NCBI RefSeq assembly: GCF_002368195.1
Contig: NZ_AP018178.1
Span: forward strand, 6,894,645 to 6,958,644
Length of the DNA stretch: 64,000 bases
DNA from: Calothrix sp. NIES-2100
GTDB lineage: Bacteria; Cyanobacteriota; Cyanobacteriia; Cyanobacteriales; Nostocaceae
Reading direction: 5' to 3'
Shown here: piece by piece, positions 45,702 to 54,834 of the stretch
Numbering within the stretch: the stretch's first letter is position 1
Layout: the number at the start of each line of letters is the position of its first letter
Program-made: the position numbers and the translations under genes
The notes under the pieces: model-generated
What the model saw: only the letters and a program-made list of their open reading frames with translations
Databases searched by the model: none
What the model was told of the DNA's origin: nothing

Positions 45702-46736
45702 ACCTTCTGCTTGCATCTCTTCAATTTCAAACAAAGATACAATTACACCAGCTATAGGAATCGAAATAAAAATACCCAGCAAACCCGCTACTCTCGCACC
45801 GACTAGTAAAGCAAAAAATACTACTATCGGATTTAAATTCAGCGCTCCTTGCATAATACGCGGCGCAATTAAATTATCTTGGATTTGCTGGAGGACAATG
45901 CAAGCAACAAATACTTTTATCGCTAGCCAAACATTTTGAGATAAGACAATTAAAGTTACTGTACTAACTCCTAATGTAGCTCCTATACCAGGAATGACAT
46001 CAAGTAAACCGATTACCACTGATAAAAGCAAGGCAAAAGGTACATTTAAAAGTAAAAATACCAGCAAAGTCGCACTTGTTAAAAATAAAGTTAATAGCAA
46101 CTGACCGCGAAAAAATCCCAGAAAACTGCGTTGTATGACCTTATTAAATCTATTGCGTCTTTGTCTTGGGACTATTTTTAAAATTAAATGCCAAATTTTC
46201 TCTCCATCTAAAAGCATAAAGAAGGAAATTACGGCAATTAATATAAAAGTAACAAAATTTGTTAAAAATTGTTGTAAAATAGCCAGACTATTCACCAAAC
46301 TATTTATAGCTTGATTGCGTAATTGCTCTTGAATAAAGTCTAAATCTATTTGCAGGTTGCGACTACGCAAAAAGGTTTCTAATCGCTCTATGAAAGGTGC
46401 TAAAGAATTTAAAAAAGTAGTGATACTATCAATTAATTGTTGCCCTTGAGATAAAACTGCTAAACCTAAGGTAATTGCTATTCCCCCAAGAATCACAATG
46501 CTGACTAGGAAAACGACAAAAACAGCGATACCGTGGGGTAAAAAACGCCGCAGCCATTGTACAGGATAGCTGAGTAAAAAAGCTAAGATGGCAGCGAATG
46601 TAAAAATCACAATCACCCCTTGAAAGTAAGCTAAAAGCTGTATAATCGCCCAACCAGAAGCTACTAAAAGCAAAAAGCGGATTAACGCTAAATTATGCAA
46701 TCGTTGCCAAAAATTCTTGGTTTCAAAGGCGCTCAT
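45699..46736 (-). CDS. AI-2E family transporter (PerM/YdiK-like permease)
   Basis: 345 residues, ATG start. About eight hydrophobic helices, for example LIRFLLLVASGWAIIQLL, GVIVIFTFAAILAFLLSYP and IAVFVVFLVSIVILGGIAI. The family signatures are the PVQWLRRF turn, a long amphipathic middle, then LLDVIPGIGATLGV and NLIAPRIMQGALNLNPIVVF. Members include TqsA-like exporters and Na+/H+ antiporter-type permeases; the substrate is unknown. It lies about 90 bp downstream of plsC on the same strand, and the stop codon lies in a heptad repeat. Confidence 0.9.
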   Translation of the reverse strand: MSAFETKNFWQRLHNLALIRFLLLVASGWAIIQLLAYFQGVIVIFTFAAILAFLLSYPVQWLRRFLPHGIAVFVVFLVSIVILGGIAITLGLAVLSQGQQLIDSITTFLNSLAPFIERLETFLRSRNLQIDLDFIQEQLRNQAINSLVNSLAILQQFLTNFVTFILIAVISFFMLLDGEKIWHLILKIVPRQRRNRFNKVIQRSFLGFFRGQLLLTLFLTSATLLVFLLLNVPFALLLSVVIGLLDVIPGIGATLGVSTVTLIVLSQNVWLAIKVFVACIVLQQIQDNLIAPRIMQGALNLNPIVVFFALLVGARVAGLLGIFISIPIAGVIVSLFEIEEMQAEG

Positions 46737-46827
46737 AAGGAATTCCGAAAAGGCATTGTCTTTAAAACTACAGAAACCAACAGTGCGATCGCTACCCCCT
46801 TTGAGTAGATTTTCCTAGTTTTCTAAC

Positions 46828-47466
46828 TCATCGCCCTAAATCATGCATCTGGTTAATCACATCGGCGCATTTTTGAGTCAGGGCTTGCAATTCCTCTTTA
46901 TTCGTGGAAGTAGGTGCATCAATTACCTGACCAATCCTGACAGTGATGGGAACTGCTTGCGGTATTGACGAGCCTTTTTGGAAAATTTTCTCAGTACCCC
47001 ATAAACTAACTGGTAATATGGGTGCTTTTGCCTTAGCCGCTAACAAAGCTGCACCTCTTTTTGGGTCTGTAATTCGACCATCTGGTGTGCGAGTACCTTC
47101 CAAAAACACACCCACAGCCCAACCATTATCAATACACTCTAAAGCAGAACGGATGGCAGTGCGATCGGCTGCACCCCGACTCACCGGATAAGCACCATAT
47201 AATTTAATTGCTTGCGCCAAAACAGGCACATTAAATAACTCTTCCTTGGCCATGTACGCCACAGGACGTAGTACACAGTTGGAGACAATTGGCGGGTCAA
47301 AGTAACTAGCATGATTACTTATTACCAATAATGGCCCAGATTGAGGCACATTTTCGACACCTTCAATTCGGACTCGAAAGTAAGCATGTAGCATAGGGCT
47401 GACCACCGACCACTTAAAAGCGTGATACAGTGCCAGACTAATCAATGGTTCACGGCTTCTGGTCAT
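46828..47466 (-). CDS. plsC: 1-acyl-sn-glycerol-3-phosphate acyltransferase
   Basis: 212 residues. Makes phosphatidic acid from lysophosphatidic acid at the membrane. Block I NHASYFDPPIV carries the H-x4-D catalytic pair, block II YPVSRGAADRTAIRSA follows, and block III VFLEGTRTPDGR and block IV APILPVSLWGT complete the family set. The ATG is provided by the edge of a heptad array (CAAATGACC), with no Shine-Dalgarno sequence. It ends the plsX-fabH-fabD-plsC series on this strand, 87 bp after fabD, consistent with coordinated lipid synthesis. Confidence 0.9.
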   Translation of the reverse strand: MTRSREPLISLALYHAFKWSVVSPMLHAYFRVRIEGVENVPQSGPLLVISNHASYFDPPIVSNCVLRPVAYMAKEELFNVPVLAQAIKLYGAYPVSRGAADRTAIRSALECIDNGWAVGVFLEGTRTPDGRITDPKRGAALLAAKAKAPILPVSLWGTEKIFQKGSSIPQAVPITVRIGQVIDAPTSTNKEELQALTQKCADVINQMHDLGR

Positions 47467-47475
47467 TTGTTATTT

Positions 47476-47510
47476 GTCAGTTGTCAGTTGTCAGTTGTCA
47501 GTTGTCATTT
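47476..47510. repeat. GTCAGTT heptads between fabD and plsC
   Basis: Four exact GTCAGTT copies and a GTCATTT variant occupy most of the gap and form the untranslated leader of plsC. Confidence 0.85.
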
Positions 47511-47553
47511 GCTATTCCCCCTCATCTCCCTAACCCCTATCCCCTAACCCCTA

Positions 47554-48435
47554 CTAGTCTGGTAACTCAGCGGCATTACGAATATTTTCTAAGCTTAAAC
47601 CAGGACTGGTGCGTTTAATTAAACCAGTTAGCACATTACCTGGGCCAATTTCTACTACTTTCTCAATAGCAACGGTGGGAAGCAGTAAAGAAATTTCTCG
47701 CCATCTAACTGAACCAGTCATTTGCTTGATGAGGCGCTGCTTTAAATTTTCTGCATCAACAGTGGGTATCGGTTCGACATTAGAAACTACAGGGACATTA
47801 GCTGGCTGAAATTCCACAGATTCGAGAATCTCTTGAAATTCTGTAGCGGCTGGTGCTATTAAATGGGAGTGGAATGCACCGGAAACTTTTAAAGGGATAG
47901 CCCGTTTGGCTTTAACTTGGGACATAACAGCTTGTACAGCATCTGGAGTCCCAGAAATGACTACCTGGGCAGGGCTGTTATCATTGGCTAGCACTACATC
48001 AGGGGTTTGGGCAATAACTGCATCTAACTGTTCGCGGTCAAAATTCATCAGCGCCGCCATCATCCCACCGGAAACACTATCCATCAGTTCGGCACGACGC
48101 TTTACTAAATGTAAGCCCACAGCCCAATCAAATACACCCGCGACGTAAAGGGCAATGTATTCTCCCAAACTATGACCGGCAACTAAATCTGGCTGGTGTC
48201 CCCGTTCACGGATCAGGTCGGCGAGAATAGTTTCTACTACATAGAGACAGGGCTGGGTGTAGAGGGTGCGTGATAAATTTTCGGCATCACTTTGGCAAAT
48301 TTCTGTGACAGACCAGCCTAATATAGTCTCAGCTTCGGCAAATCTATCCTTAGCCCCAGGTATATCTAATAAATCTATTCCCATTCCTGTAGCTTGGGAA
48401 CCTTGTCCGGGAAACACCCATGCAGTTTTAGTCAT
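47554..48435 (-). CDS. fabD: Malonyl-CoA:ACP transacylase
   Basis: Loads malonyl groups on acyl carrier protein for fatty-acid elongation. 293 residues. FPGQGSQATGMG (8-19) is the family opening, nucleophile S89 lies in AGHSLGEYIAL, the malonyl-binding Arg in LVKRRAELM, the catalytic His in SGAFHSHLI, and late EIGPGNVLTGLIKR. The ATG lies inside a CCAATGAC heptad and the leader is ~75 nt of repeats. It follows fabH on the same strand after ~256 bp of repeats. Confidence 0.95.
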   Translation of the reverse strand: MTKTAWVFPGQGSQATGMGIDLLDIPGAKDRFAEAETILGWSVTEICQSDAENLSRTLYTQPCLYVVETILADLIRERGHQPDLVAGHSLGEYIALYVAGVFDWAVGLHLVKRRAELMDSVSGGMMAALMNFDREQLDAVIAQTPDVVLANDNSPAQVVISGTPDAVQAVMSQVKAKRAIPLKVSGAFHSHLIAPAATEFQEILESVEFQPANVPVVSNVEPIPTVDAENLKQRLIKQMTGSVRWREISLLLPTVAIEKVVEIGPGNVLTGLIKRTSPGLSLENIRNAAELPD

Positions 48436-48511
48436 TGGTCAATTGTCAATTGTCATTGGTCATTGGTCAATTGTCATTGGTCATTGGTCAATTGTTATTG
48501 GTCATTGGTTG
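48431..48511. repeat. GGTCATT/GTCAATT heptad array at the fabD start
   Basis: Alternating GTCAATT and GTCATTG units spell out the fabD 5' leader, and the first unit includes the fabD start codon. A second array (AAATGAC) lies at 48658-48686 by the 3' end of fabH. Confidence 0.85.
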
Positions 48512-48691
48512 TTAAGGAAACTAGAAGCAATCAATTATCCAATCTTGTGAGATGCGCTAGACAGACCGTACTTTGGTATTAGCGGGCTTTCCGTCCCGCA
48601 CCACAAGTAAATTTGGCATATTTATTGATTATCAACAATTGTGTTCATCTACTTAACAAATGACAAATGACAAATGACAAATGACAAAATA

Positions 48692-49684
48692 CTATCTTCC
48701 CCACTGAAAAATTGCTGCACCCCAAGTGAGTCCAGCACCAAAGCCGGATGCAGCAATAATGTCATTGGGTTTGATTTTACCTTGCCGCACAGCTTCATCT
48801 AAGGCGATGGGAATGGAGGCGGCGGAGGTGTTGCCATAATTGGCGAGATTGCTAATAACTTTATCGTTGGGAATATTGAGGCGTTGGGCAACAGCATCCA
48901 AAATCCGCTGGTTGGCTTGGTGTAAAACTAGCCAATCTATTTGGTCAATGGTGAGGTTTGCCTGAAATAAGGTTTTGTCGATGACTTCTGGCACTTTTTG
49001 CACGGCAAAGCGATAGACTTCTTTGCCGTTCATCGTTATGGGATTGTATTTACCTTGGCTGATGTTGATGCCGGGAATCAGTTCGTGATCAGAGGCTTGA
49101 TAGGCAAGATTCAGGTAGTGGTTTTGGCTGCCATCACTTTTGAGTGTAAATCCTAGCAAGCGATCGCTCTCATTGGCCTGCATTATCACTGCTCCGGCTC
49201 CATCACCGAACAATACACAGGTACGGCGGTCTTGCCAATCTACCCAACGAGAGAGGATATCTGCTCCTACCAAAAGTACATTTTGATATACGCCTGTTCT
49301 GATGTATTGGGCAGCAGTAACAAGTCCAAATACAAAGCCAGAACAAGCAGCAGTCAAGTCAAAGGCTACAGCTTTAGTCGCTCCTAATTCAGCCTGGATT
49401 TGACAAGCACTGCCAAACAGATCATCAGGGGTAGAGGTTGCCAAGATAATTAAATCCACATCTTCTGGTGTAATACCAGCTGCGGCGATCGCTTGACGAC
49501 TGGCTTTAGCGGCGAGTACACTCAAAGACTCGGTTGGCAGAGCCAATCTTCTTTGGCGAATTCCTGTTCTGGTAGCGATCCATTCGTCTGATGTTTCCAC
49601 CAGTTCAGTTAGCGCTTCATTTGCTAAGGAAGTTTCTGGTACAGCCGAGCCACTTCCGGTAATTGCTATGCCTAAATTATGCAC
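48692..49684 (-). CDS. fabH: 3-oxoacyl-ACP synthase III
   Basis: Condenses an acyl-CoA (usually acetyl-CoA) with malonyl-ACP to start fatty-acid synthesis. 330 residues. The catalytic triad is visible: C114 in DLTAACSGFVFG, His in WLVLHQANQRIL, and Asn in NLANYGNTSAAS. GIRQRRLA binds CoA, and the C-terminal GFGAGLTWGAAIFQW is diagnostic. The start is a GTG at 49684. It is 118 bp downstream of plsX, as in many bacteria, and fabD follows. Confidence 0.95.
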   Translation of the reverse strand: MHNLGIAITGSGSAVPETSLANEALTELVETSDEWIATRTGIRQRRLALPTESLSVLAAKASRQAIAAAGITPEDVDLIILATSTPDDLFGSACQIQAELGATKAVAFDLTAACSGFVFGLVTAAQYIRTGVYQNVLLVGADILSRWVDWQDRRTCVLFGDGAGAVIMQANESDRLLGFTLKSDGSQNHYLNLAYQASDHELIPGINISQGKYNPITMNGKEVYRFAVQKVPEVIDKTLFQANLTIDQIDWLVLHQANQRILDAVAQRLNIPNDKVISNLANYGNTSAASIPIALDEAVRQGKIKPNDIIAASGFGAGLTWGAAIFQWGR

Positions 49685-49802
49685 TCCTTGTCTCCCGAAC
49701 TCTCACCTATCAGCGGTTAGTAATTAGTAATCATTAGTCATTAGGTTTTACTATTGACTAATCACTGTTTTTGTGCTATTCAATGTTTTTTTTGGCTGAT
49801 TG

Positions 49803-50828
49803 CTAACCACTATCACGCTGTAGGGCTTCATATTGAGACCGAAGTCGTTGTAGTACCTGGTTGTCTACAGCTTCTTTGGCCATGCGAACTGCATTAAAAA
49901 CTGAAGGTGCTTGTGAGCTACCGTGACCAATCAAACAAACTCCGTCCACGCCTAAGAGCAAAGCACCGCCATGTTCTGCGTGATCCATGCGCTGCTTAAT
50001 TCGTTTCAGGTTTGGTTTTAAAAGTGCTGAACCGATTTGACCATGCAATCCTTGGGGCAATTCTTCCCGCAAGATTTGCAAAATCACTTCTCCCACAGCT
50101 TCGGCAAATTTCAACAAAACATTGCCGACGAAGCCATCACAGACAATCACATCAAAGTTGCCAGAAAGCACATCACGCCCTTCGGCATTCCCAATAAAAG
50201 ATATTTGGGAATTCTCGCGCAGTAATTGATGGGCGCGTAGAGCCACTTCATTGCCTTTGGTGTCTTCTTCGCCGATGTTTAACAAACCTACTTTTGGTTC
50301 GGCTGTACCCAGTACATACTGACTATAGGCAGAACCCATGACTGCAAACTGCTCTAAAAATTTTGGACGGCAGTCTACATTGGCACCCACATCAAGTATT
50401 AATACTGGCTTGCCAGCTTTAATTGTGGGAAAAACTGTACCAATTGCTGGGCGGTCGATTCCCGGCAATCGTCCTAAACGCAGCAAAGCGGAGGCCATAG
50501 CTGCCCCAGAGTGTCCGGCTGAGAACACAGCATCGGCTTGCTGCTGCTTCACCAGATCCATCGCCACATTAATTGAAGCCTTCCGTTTGCGCCTAACCGC
50601 GTTTAAAGGCTCCTCATCCATTGCGATCGCTTCCTCGGCAGAAACGATCTCTACCTCCGCCAGGCTTGTTTTTGGCGGCAGGGCAGCTTCAATTTGTTGG
50701 GGATCACCCACCAACAGGACTTTTACACCCAGTTCTTCTCGTGCTCGGATTGCGCCAGCTACGATTTCACCGGGTGCATGATCCCCTCCCATTGCGTCAA
50801 TTGCGATCCTTACGCCAGTCGATCCCAT
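49803..50828 (-). CDS. plsX: Phosphate acyltransferase
   Basis: Converts acyl-ACP to acyl-phosphate for glycerolipid synthesis. 341 residues, ATG start. IAIDAMGGDHAPGEIVAGAI opens the protein; then VFSAGHSGAAMASALLRLGR, ILDVGANVDCRPKFLEQFA, LLNIGEEDTKGNEV, NAEGRDVLSGNFDVIVCDGF and VDGVCLIGHGSSQA. All are standard PlsX signatures. It heads the minus-strand plsX-fabH-fabD-plsC series. No FapR-like operator was recognised upstream, as expected for a cyanobacterium. Confidence 0.95.
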   Translation of the reverse strand: MGSTGVRIAIDAMGGDHAPGEIVAGAIRAREELGVKVLLVGDPQQIEAALPPKTSLAEVEIVSAEEAIAMDEEPLNAVRRKRKASINVAMDLVKQQQADAVFSAGHSGAAMASALLRLGRLPGIDRPAIGTVFPTIKAGKPVLILDVGANVDCRPKFLEQFAVMGSAYSQYVLGTAEPKVGLLNIGEEDTKGNEVALRAHQLLRENSQISFIGNAEGRDVLSGNFDVIVCDGFVGNVLLKFAEAVGEVILQILREELPQGLHGQIGSALLKPNLKRIKQRMDHAEHGGALLLGVDGVCLIGHGSSQAPSVFNAVRMAKEAVDNQVLQRLRSQYEALQRDSG

Positions 50829-50950
50829 TGCTTAGAGCTTTTAGAAACCTTACAAATTTTACCAGATGGCTTTACCGAAAAATCGGAACTTTATACTGCC
50901 AAATTACTCTTCCTACTACGCAAGAGGTTCTGGCAAGCCCAACATAACAT

Positions 50951-51067
50951 GAATTGTGGGGGATTTGGGGGATGAGGGGGCAGGGGGACAAGGAGGACAA
51001 GGAAGATATTACTATTGTCCAATGCCCAATGCCCCATGCCCAATGCCCCATGCCCCATGCCCCATGC
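50951..51067. repeat. G-rich tract plus CCAATGC/CCCCATG heptads
   Basis: A run of GGGGGAT and GGACAAGG motifs (about 50957-51005) is followed by seven or so CCAATGC/CCCCATG units (51016-51067) up to the pepA stop. This is the intergenic model of the insert found in menC at 31728-31797. Confidence 0.85.
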
Positions 51068-51069
51068 CC

Positions 51070-52542
51070 TTAACTCAGTACCCAGTCAACGAGGGTTCTG
51101 ACACCGAAACCTGTCGCCCCTGGCCCGTTGTAGCCATTTTCTTTATCTGACCACACTGGGCCAGCAATATCTAAGTGTGCCCAAGGGGTGTCTTTGACGA
51201 ATTGTTTGAGGAAAAGGGCGGCGGTAATCGCACCGCCGGGACGGGGGCCTGTATTTTTCATGTCGGCGATTCCCGACTTTAGCCCTTCAAAATATTTTTC
51301 TTCCATTGGCATCCGCCAAATCTTTTCTCCCGATGATGCCGCAGCTTTTTCTAGCTGGGAAGCTACAGTATCATCAGGAGTAAATAAACCTGCAATATCA
51401 TCACCTAAAGCGATGACGTTAGCACCAGTGAGGGTGGCTAAATCAACGATCGCATTTACGCCTAATTTATCGGCATATACTAAGGCATCGGCTAGAGTTA
51501 AACGTCCTTCAGCGTCGGTGTTATTCACTTCAATAGTTTTGCCATTGGACGCTTTGAGGACATCGCCGGGGTGCATCGCACGACCGCTAATCATGTTTTC
51601 GGTCACTGCTGAGATAAAGTGTACTTCGACACTTGGCTTAATTTGGGCAATTGCTTTGGCTGCACCTAAAGTGGCGGCTGCACCACCCATATCAATTTTC
51701 ATAGTTTCAATGCCGCTACCAGCGCCTTTAATGTTGAGTCCGCCGGAGTCGAAGGTTAAGCCTTTACCAATAATGGCTAGTTTACGTGTCGGTGTGCCTT
51801 CTGGCTTGTAAGTCAGGTGAATAAATTTCGGAGGCAAATCAGAAGCTTGGGCGACTCCTAAAAAAGCACCCATACCCAGCTTTTCACACTCTTCTTTTTC
51901 TAAGATTTGGATTTGTAAACCATAATCTTTAGCGATCGCTTGGGCAGTTTCCGCCATTGTAATCGGTGTTACAGCATTGGCGGGGGCTGCTACTAATTCT
52001 CTGGCTAAAATAACCCCAGAAACTATTTGATTTGCACGGTTAATGGCTGCTTCTTGTCCACTAAACCCTAGTAAATCTACTGTTTCTACTTGTGATTGTT
52101 TTTCTTCAGATTCTGATTTAAAGCGGTTATCTTGGTAAAGCGCCAGTTGTACACCTTCCGCGATCGCTTGGGCAGTTGCTGCCGGATCGTTGTTCCATAA
52201 TGGAAAACTAAAACCTAAAACTTTACTTTTTTGCTTTTTGGCTACCCGGCCTACAGCCGCAGCAGCGCGTCGCAAAGAATCTAATTTGAGTGAGTCTGCT
52301 TTCCCCAAACCCACCACAATCACTTTTTTCACAGGGGTACTAGCAGCTATCCGAGTAAAAACAGTGCTATTGGCTTTACCCTTAAATTCTTCTTCAGCAA
52401 TTAGTTCTTTTAAAATCCCGGAAAACTTGCTATCTAAAGTCGCCAGTTCACCAGTTAACTCTACTCCATCTTCAAATAAGCCAATTGCTAAAGTATCTCC
52501 TGTCCACTCTAATAGAGGCGTATCACTCGCTCGAATTACCAT
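51070..52542 (-). CDS. pepA: Leucyl aminopeptidase (M17)
   Basis: Cytosolic two-metal aminopeptidase. 490 residues, ATG start. The C-terminal catalytic domain has KLAIIGKGLTFDSGGLNIK (metal-binding Lys and Asp), MKIDMGGAAATLGA, and the M17 signature NTDAEGRLTLADAL with catalytic Arg and metal Asp/Glu. The N-terminal third (GLGKADSLKLDSLRRAAAA) is the usual macrodomain-like region. It may also act as a DNA-binding protein as in E. coli, but nothing here shows that. The stop lies at the edge of the heptad array. Confidence 0.95.
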   Translation of the reverse strand: MVIRASDTPLLEWTGDTLAIGLFEDGVELTGELATLDSKFSGILKELIAEEEFKGKANSTVFTRIAASTPVKKVIVVGLGKADSLKLDSLRRAAAAVGRVAKKQKSKVLGFSFPLWNNDPAATAQAIAEGVQLALYQDNRFKSESEEKQSQVETVDLLGFSGQEAAINRANQIVSGVILARELVAAPANAVTPITMAETAQAIAKDYGLQIQILEKEECEKLGMGAFLGVAQASDLPPKFIHLTYKPEGTPTRKLAIIGKGLTFDSGGLNIKGAGSGIETMKIDMGGAAATLGAAKAIAQIKPSVEVHFISAVTENMISGRAMHPGDVLKASNGKTIEVNNTDAEGRLTLADALVYADKLGVNAIVDLATLTGANVIALGDDIAGLFTPDDTVASQLEKAAASSGEKIWRMPMEEKYFEGLKSGIADMKNTGPRPGGAITAALFLKQFVKDTPWAHLDIAGPVWSDKENGYNGPGATGFGVRTLVDWVLS

Positions 52543-52667
52543 TTTGGGATTTTGTGTAAAAGTTCTTGTACCAGTATTGCTTAAAATTATCTATTCGTGC
52601 TTGGAAAAATCAGGGGCTAAGGGCTAGGGGAGACACAAGAGGGACAAAGGGGACAACCAACTATTGA

Positions 52668-53741
52668 CTATTGACCAATATCAAACTTATTTGCGATCGC
52701 AGTCATGATATTTTGCTCTAACTCTGTAGTTTCACCGTTAATTTCAGCAATTTTTTGACACTGTGCTAACAAGGGGATAGCAAAATCACGATTAAGTTGA
52801 TTTAGTAAGCTATCCAAAGGCTGGGGTGATTTGATATTTTCAGAAATCTGTTTTATTGAATTCTCACTCAAGTTGATGGCTTGTAATTCTGGGAGAATTT
52901 CTGCCCAAGTTTTGTCTGGATGGCTGGCGAGGATCATGTGTACTAAAATTTGATCCATTATCGCTTCTTGAGCGATCGCTGTTTCTAAGTACTTTTCACT
53001 TTCTTGTTTTAATGTTGTCAATGTCTGTTGAGAAGTCAGGGAGGTTGATTCATCCAACTTGGCTTCGTAAAATCGACAAGCAGCATACCCTAATGAATAA
53101 ATCATTGTCGCATTGGAACTAGCTGCGATCGCTGCACCAGCAAAGGGTACATTTCGCAACAAGCCTAAGCCCGCAGCTTTCAACAGCCGACTACCGCCCA
53201 AAGCTAGACCAAAAATTGCTAAAACTTCACCCTTTCGCGCTGGGTCTTTTAAATCTTGTCCATAAGCGGCGGCTATTTGATAAAGCATTTCTGATTGCAA
53301 TTCTGTTGTCGCCGCCAAATCAATTGCTAATAAAGCCGCAGCTACTCCTGGCAAAATACTAGTGGCTAAACCAATCCCTCCTGCTTGCGTAGCTTTGTCC
53401 ACCATGATTCTGTGGGAAATCTGGCTGGGTGATTCTTGGGGATACTGTTGTTTTAGTTTGTTGACTATGTCTTGTGCTTTTTGCAAATTAACATTTTCAC
53501 TAGCCCCAATCAACCAATTCAGATTTAAAACACCAGATAATTTGCGAATCAGCCAATTTTGACTTAGGCTATCAACTAACTTCCCAGTGTTTTGAGTTGA
53601 TTCTTCAATTAACTTGTGTGTTTGTTTGGCAGCTGTTTCTCCTACCCAGATCAATGTTTCAGCAACTGACTCTAAAAATGATTGTTTATCTTTTTTTGTA
53701 TCATCAGATAAATTATTGAGTTTAGGAAATTTTTCTGCCAT
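52668..53741 (-). CDS. EcsC-like protein
   Basis: 357 residues, ATG start. Residues ~110-230 carry the conserved part: QAGGIGLATSILPGVAAALL, DLAATTELQSEMLYQIAAAY, then GEVLAIFGLALGGSRLLKAA and VPFAGAAIAASSNATMIYSL. The hydrophobic Gly/Ala-rich helices and the 'PG..A..D' pattern resemble the EcsC family, whose biochemical role is poorly known. The flanks are charged and helical. No signal peptide. It lies 125 bp upstream of pepA on the same strand. The family call is moderately confident. Confidence 0.6.
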   Translation of the reverse strand: MAEKFPKLNNLSDDTKKDKQSFLESVAETLIWVGETAAKQTHKLIEESTQNTGKLVDSLSQNWLIRKLSGVLNLNWLIGASENVNLQKAQDIVNKLKQQYPQESPSQISHRIMVDKATQAGGIGLATSILPGVAAALLAIDLAATTELQSEMLYQIAAAYGQDLKDPARKGEVLAIFGLALGGSRLLKAAGLGLLRNVPFAGAAIAASSNATMIYSLGYAACRFYEAKLDESTSLTSQQTLTTLKQESEKYLETAIAQEAIMDQILVHMILASHPDKTWAEILPELQAINLSENSIKQISENIKSPQPLDSLLNQLNRDFAIPLLAQCQKIAEINGETTELEQNIMTAIANKFDIGQ

Positions 53742-53875
53742 TGCTTGGCACCTTCAGTGTAAAGCCTTGCTATCTTGGTTGTAGCAAAGCTTTGTTGTGC
53801 CTGACATCTCTCTGGAAGGATAAGCCGTTAGATTAACATCAAAGTTATATTTGATTTTTGAAAATCGAGCGCTTC

Positions 53876-54074
53876 AGATCCCCGACTTCTTTAGAGGTTG
53901 TTTGAAAAGTGATTGGCTGTGATTATAAGTACTTTCAGATCCCCCCTAGCCCCCCTTTTTAAGGGGGGAACTGGACTCAAAGTCCCCCTTTGAAAGGGGG
54001 ATTTAGGGGGATCTAGAATTTTTTGCTACCGACGACAGGACTTTTAAAACATCCTCTTAAAAAGTCGGCGATCT
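53876..54074. mobile_element. 199-bp MITE-like element with 35-bp inverted ends and a nested second element
   Basis: The left end (53876-53910, AGATCCCCGACTTCTTTAGA...) and right end (54040-54074, ...CTTAAAAAGTCGGCGATCT) are inverted repeats with few mismatches over 35 bp. Inside, 53937-54013 is a second palindromic unit with ends AGATCCCCCCTAGCCCCC and GGGGGATTTAGGGGGATCT and an internal GTCCCCCTTTGAAAGGGGG hairpin. No coding capacity, so mobilisation would need a transposase in trans. A compact form of the outer ends is at 33952-33985. The rest of the 53742-54198 gap holds nothing recognisable. Confidence 0.75.
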
Positions 54075-54198
54075 TGTTGTTCACAAATGATCTAGGAATG
54101 CTATAGCCTTTCCTAAAAAACTGAGGTTCACCCAAATCTTTTTTACCCAGGTTAGTAGTTTTGAAAACGTACCTCACCCGGTAGGGAACCGCCATATA

Positions 54199-54492
54199 CT
54201 AAACGTTTGTTGCAGCACGAATTTCTTGAATAATCTGGGAAATTTCTTCTTCAGACTGGATATGCCGTGATAAAACTTCAGCAGTTGATTGCAGCACCCG
54301 TTCAGAAAATGATTTGGCTAAGTCTTGCCGCAAACCCTGCCCAATGTAAAATTTAAGCAATGCCTCAACAGACATATCTCGACTTACAGCTACTTTTTGG
54401 AGTGAGTCTAAGGTATCTTTGGGTATTGCAATAGATACTGTTTCTACCGGACGCGGTTTTAAGTTTAATTGGAATTCTTCAGGCTTGTTCAT
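54199..54492 (-). CDS. Antitoxin-like ribbon-helix-helix protein partner of BrnT
   Basis: 97 residues, ATG start at 54492. The N-terminal half has a ribbon-helix-helix pattern: strand VETVSIAIPKDTLDSLQKVA, then SRDMSVEALLKFYIGQGLRQ, similar to CopG-type DNA-binding proteins. The C-terminal half (AEVLSRHIQSEEEISQIIQE) is helical, suited to toxin binding. It overlaps the end of the BrnT-like toxin gene by 14 bp, so the pair is translationally coupled with the toxin first, as in BrnTA. It probably neutralises the toxin and represses the operon. Confidence 0.8.
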   Translation of the reverse strand: MNKPEEFQLNLKPRPVETVSIAIPKDTLDSLQKVAVSRDMSVEALLKFYIGQGLRQDLAKSFSERVLQSTAEVLSRHIQSEEEISQIIQEIRAATNV

Positions 54493-54772
54493 ATAATTTT
54501 CTTTCAGTACGAGTGGCCGGACGGGCAGAAATTATGCGTGTGCGCTTACCTCTTTCCACATAAACCACTAATAAGAGGCGACTAGCAAGAGAATAACCAA
54601 CGATTAAATCTCGTTGCTCATCATTAGCAGTAGCGTCACCTATTTGATAAAACGGGTCGAAGAAAACTTCTGCGGCTTCTTCAAATGTAACTCCATGCTT
54701 TTCAATGTTGCTTTCTTCTTTATTTTGATCCCATTCAAATTCAATCCCTTGCAGCCGATAAAGGATATCCAT
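54479..54772 (-). CDS. brnT: BrnT family toxin
   Basis: 97 residues, ATG start. The BrnT (DUF497) pattern is plain: GIEFEWDQNKEESNIEKHGV, TFEEAAEVFFDP, DEQRDLIVGYS, LLLVVYVERGKRTRIISARP and the end TRTERKLYEQA. BrnT is a RelE-fold ribonuclease that stops translation. The downstream, overlapping gene encodes the antitoxin. It lies next to a MITE-like element in an otherwise housekeeping neighbourhood, fitting an acquired stability module. Confidence 0.88.
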   Translation of the reverse strand: MDILYRLQGIEFEWDQNKEESNIEKHGVTFEEAAEVFFDPFYQIGDATANDEQRDLIVGYSLASRLLLVVYVERGKRTRIISARPATRTERKLYEQA

Positions 54773-54834
54773 TTAAGATTCCTCTTGATTAGTCAGGTGC
54801 ATCTCCAAATTCAAGTGATGGGACTTTTTTGCTT

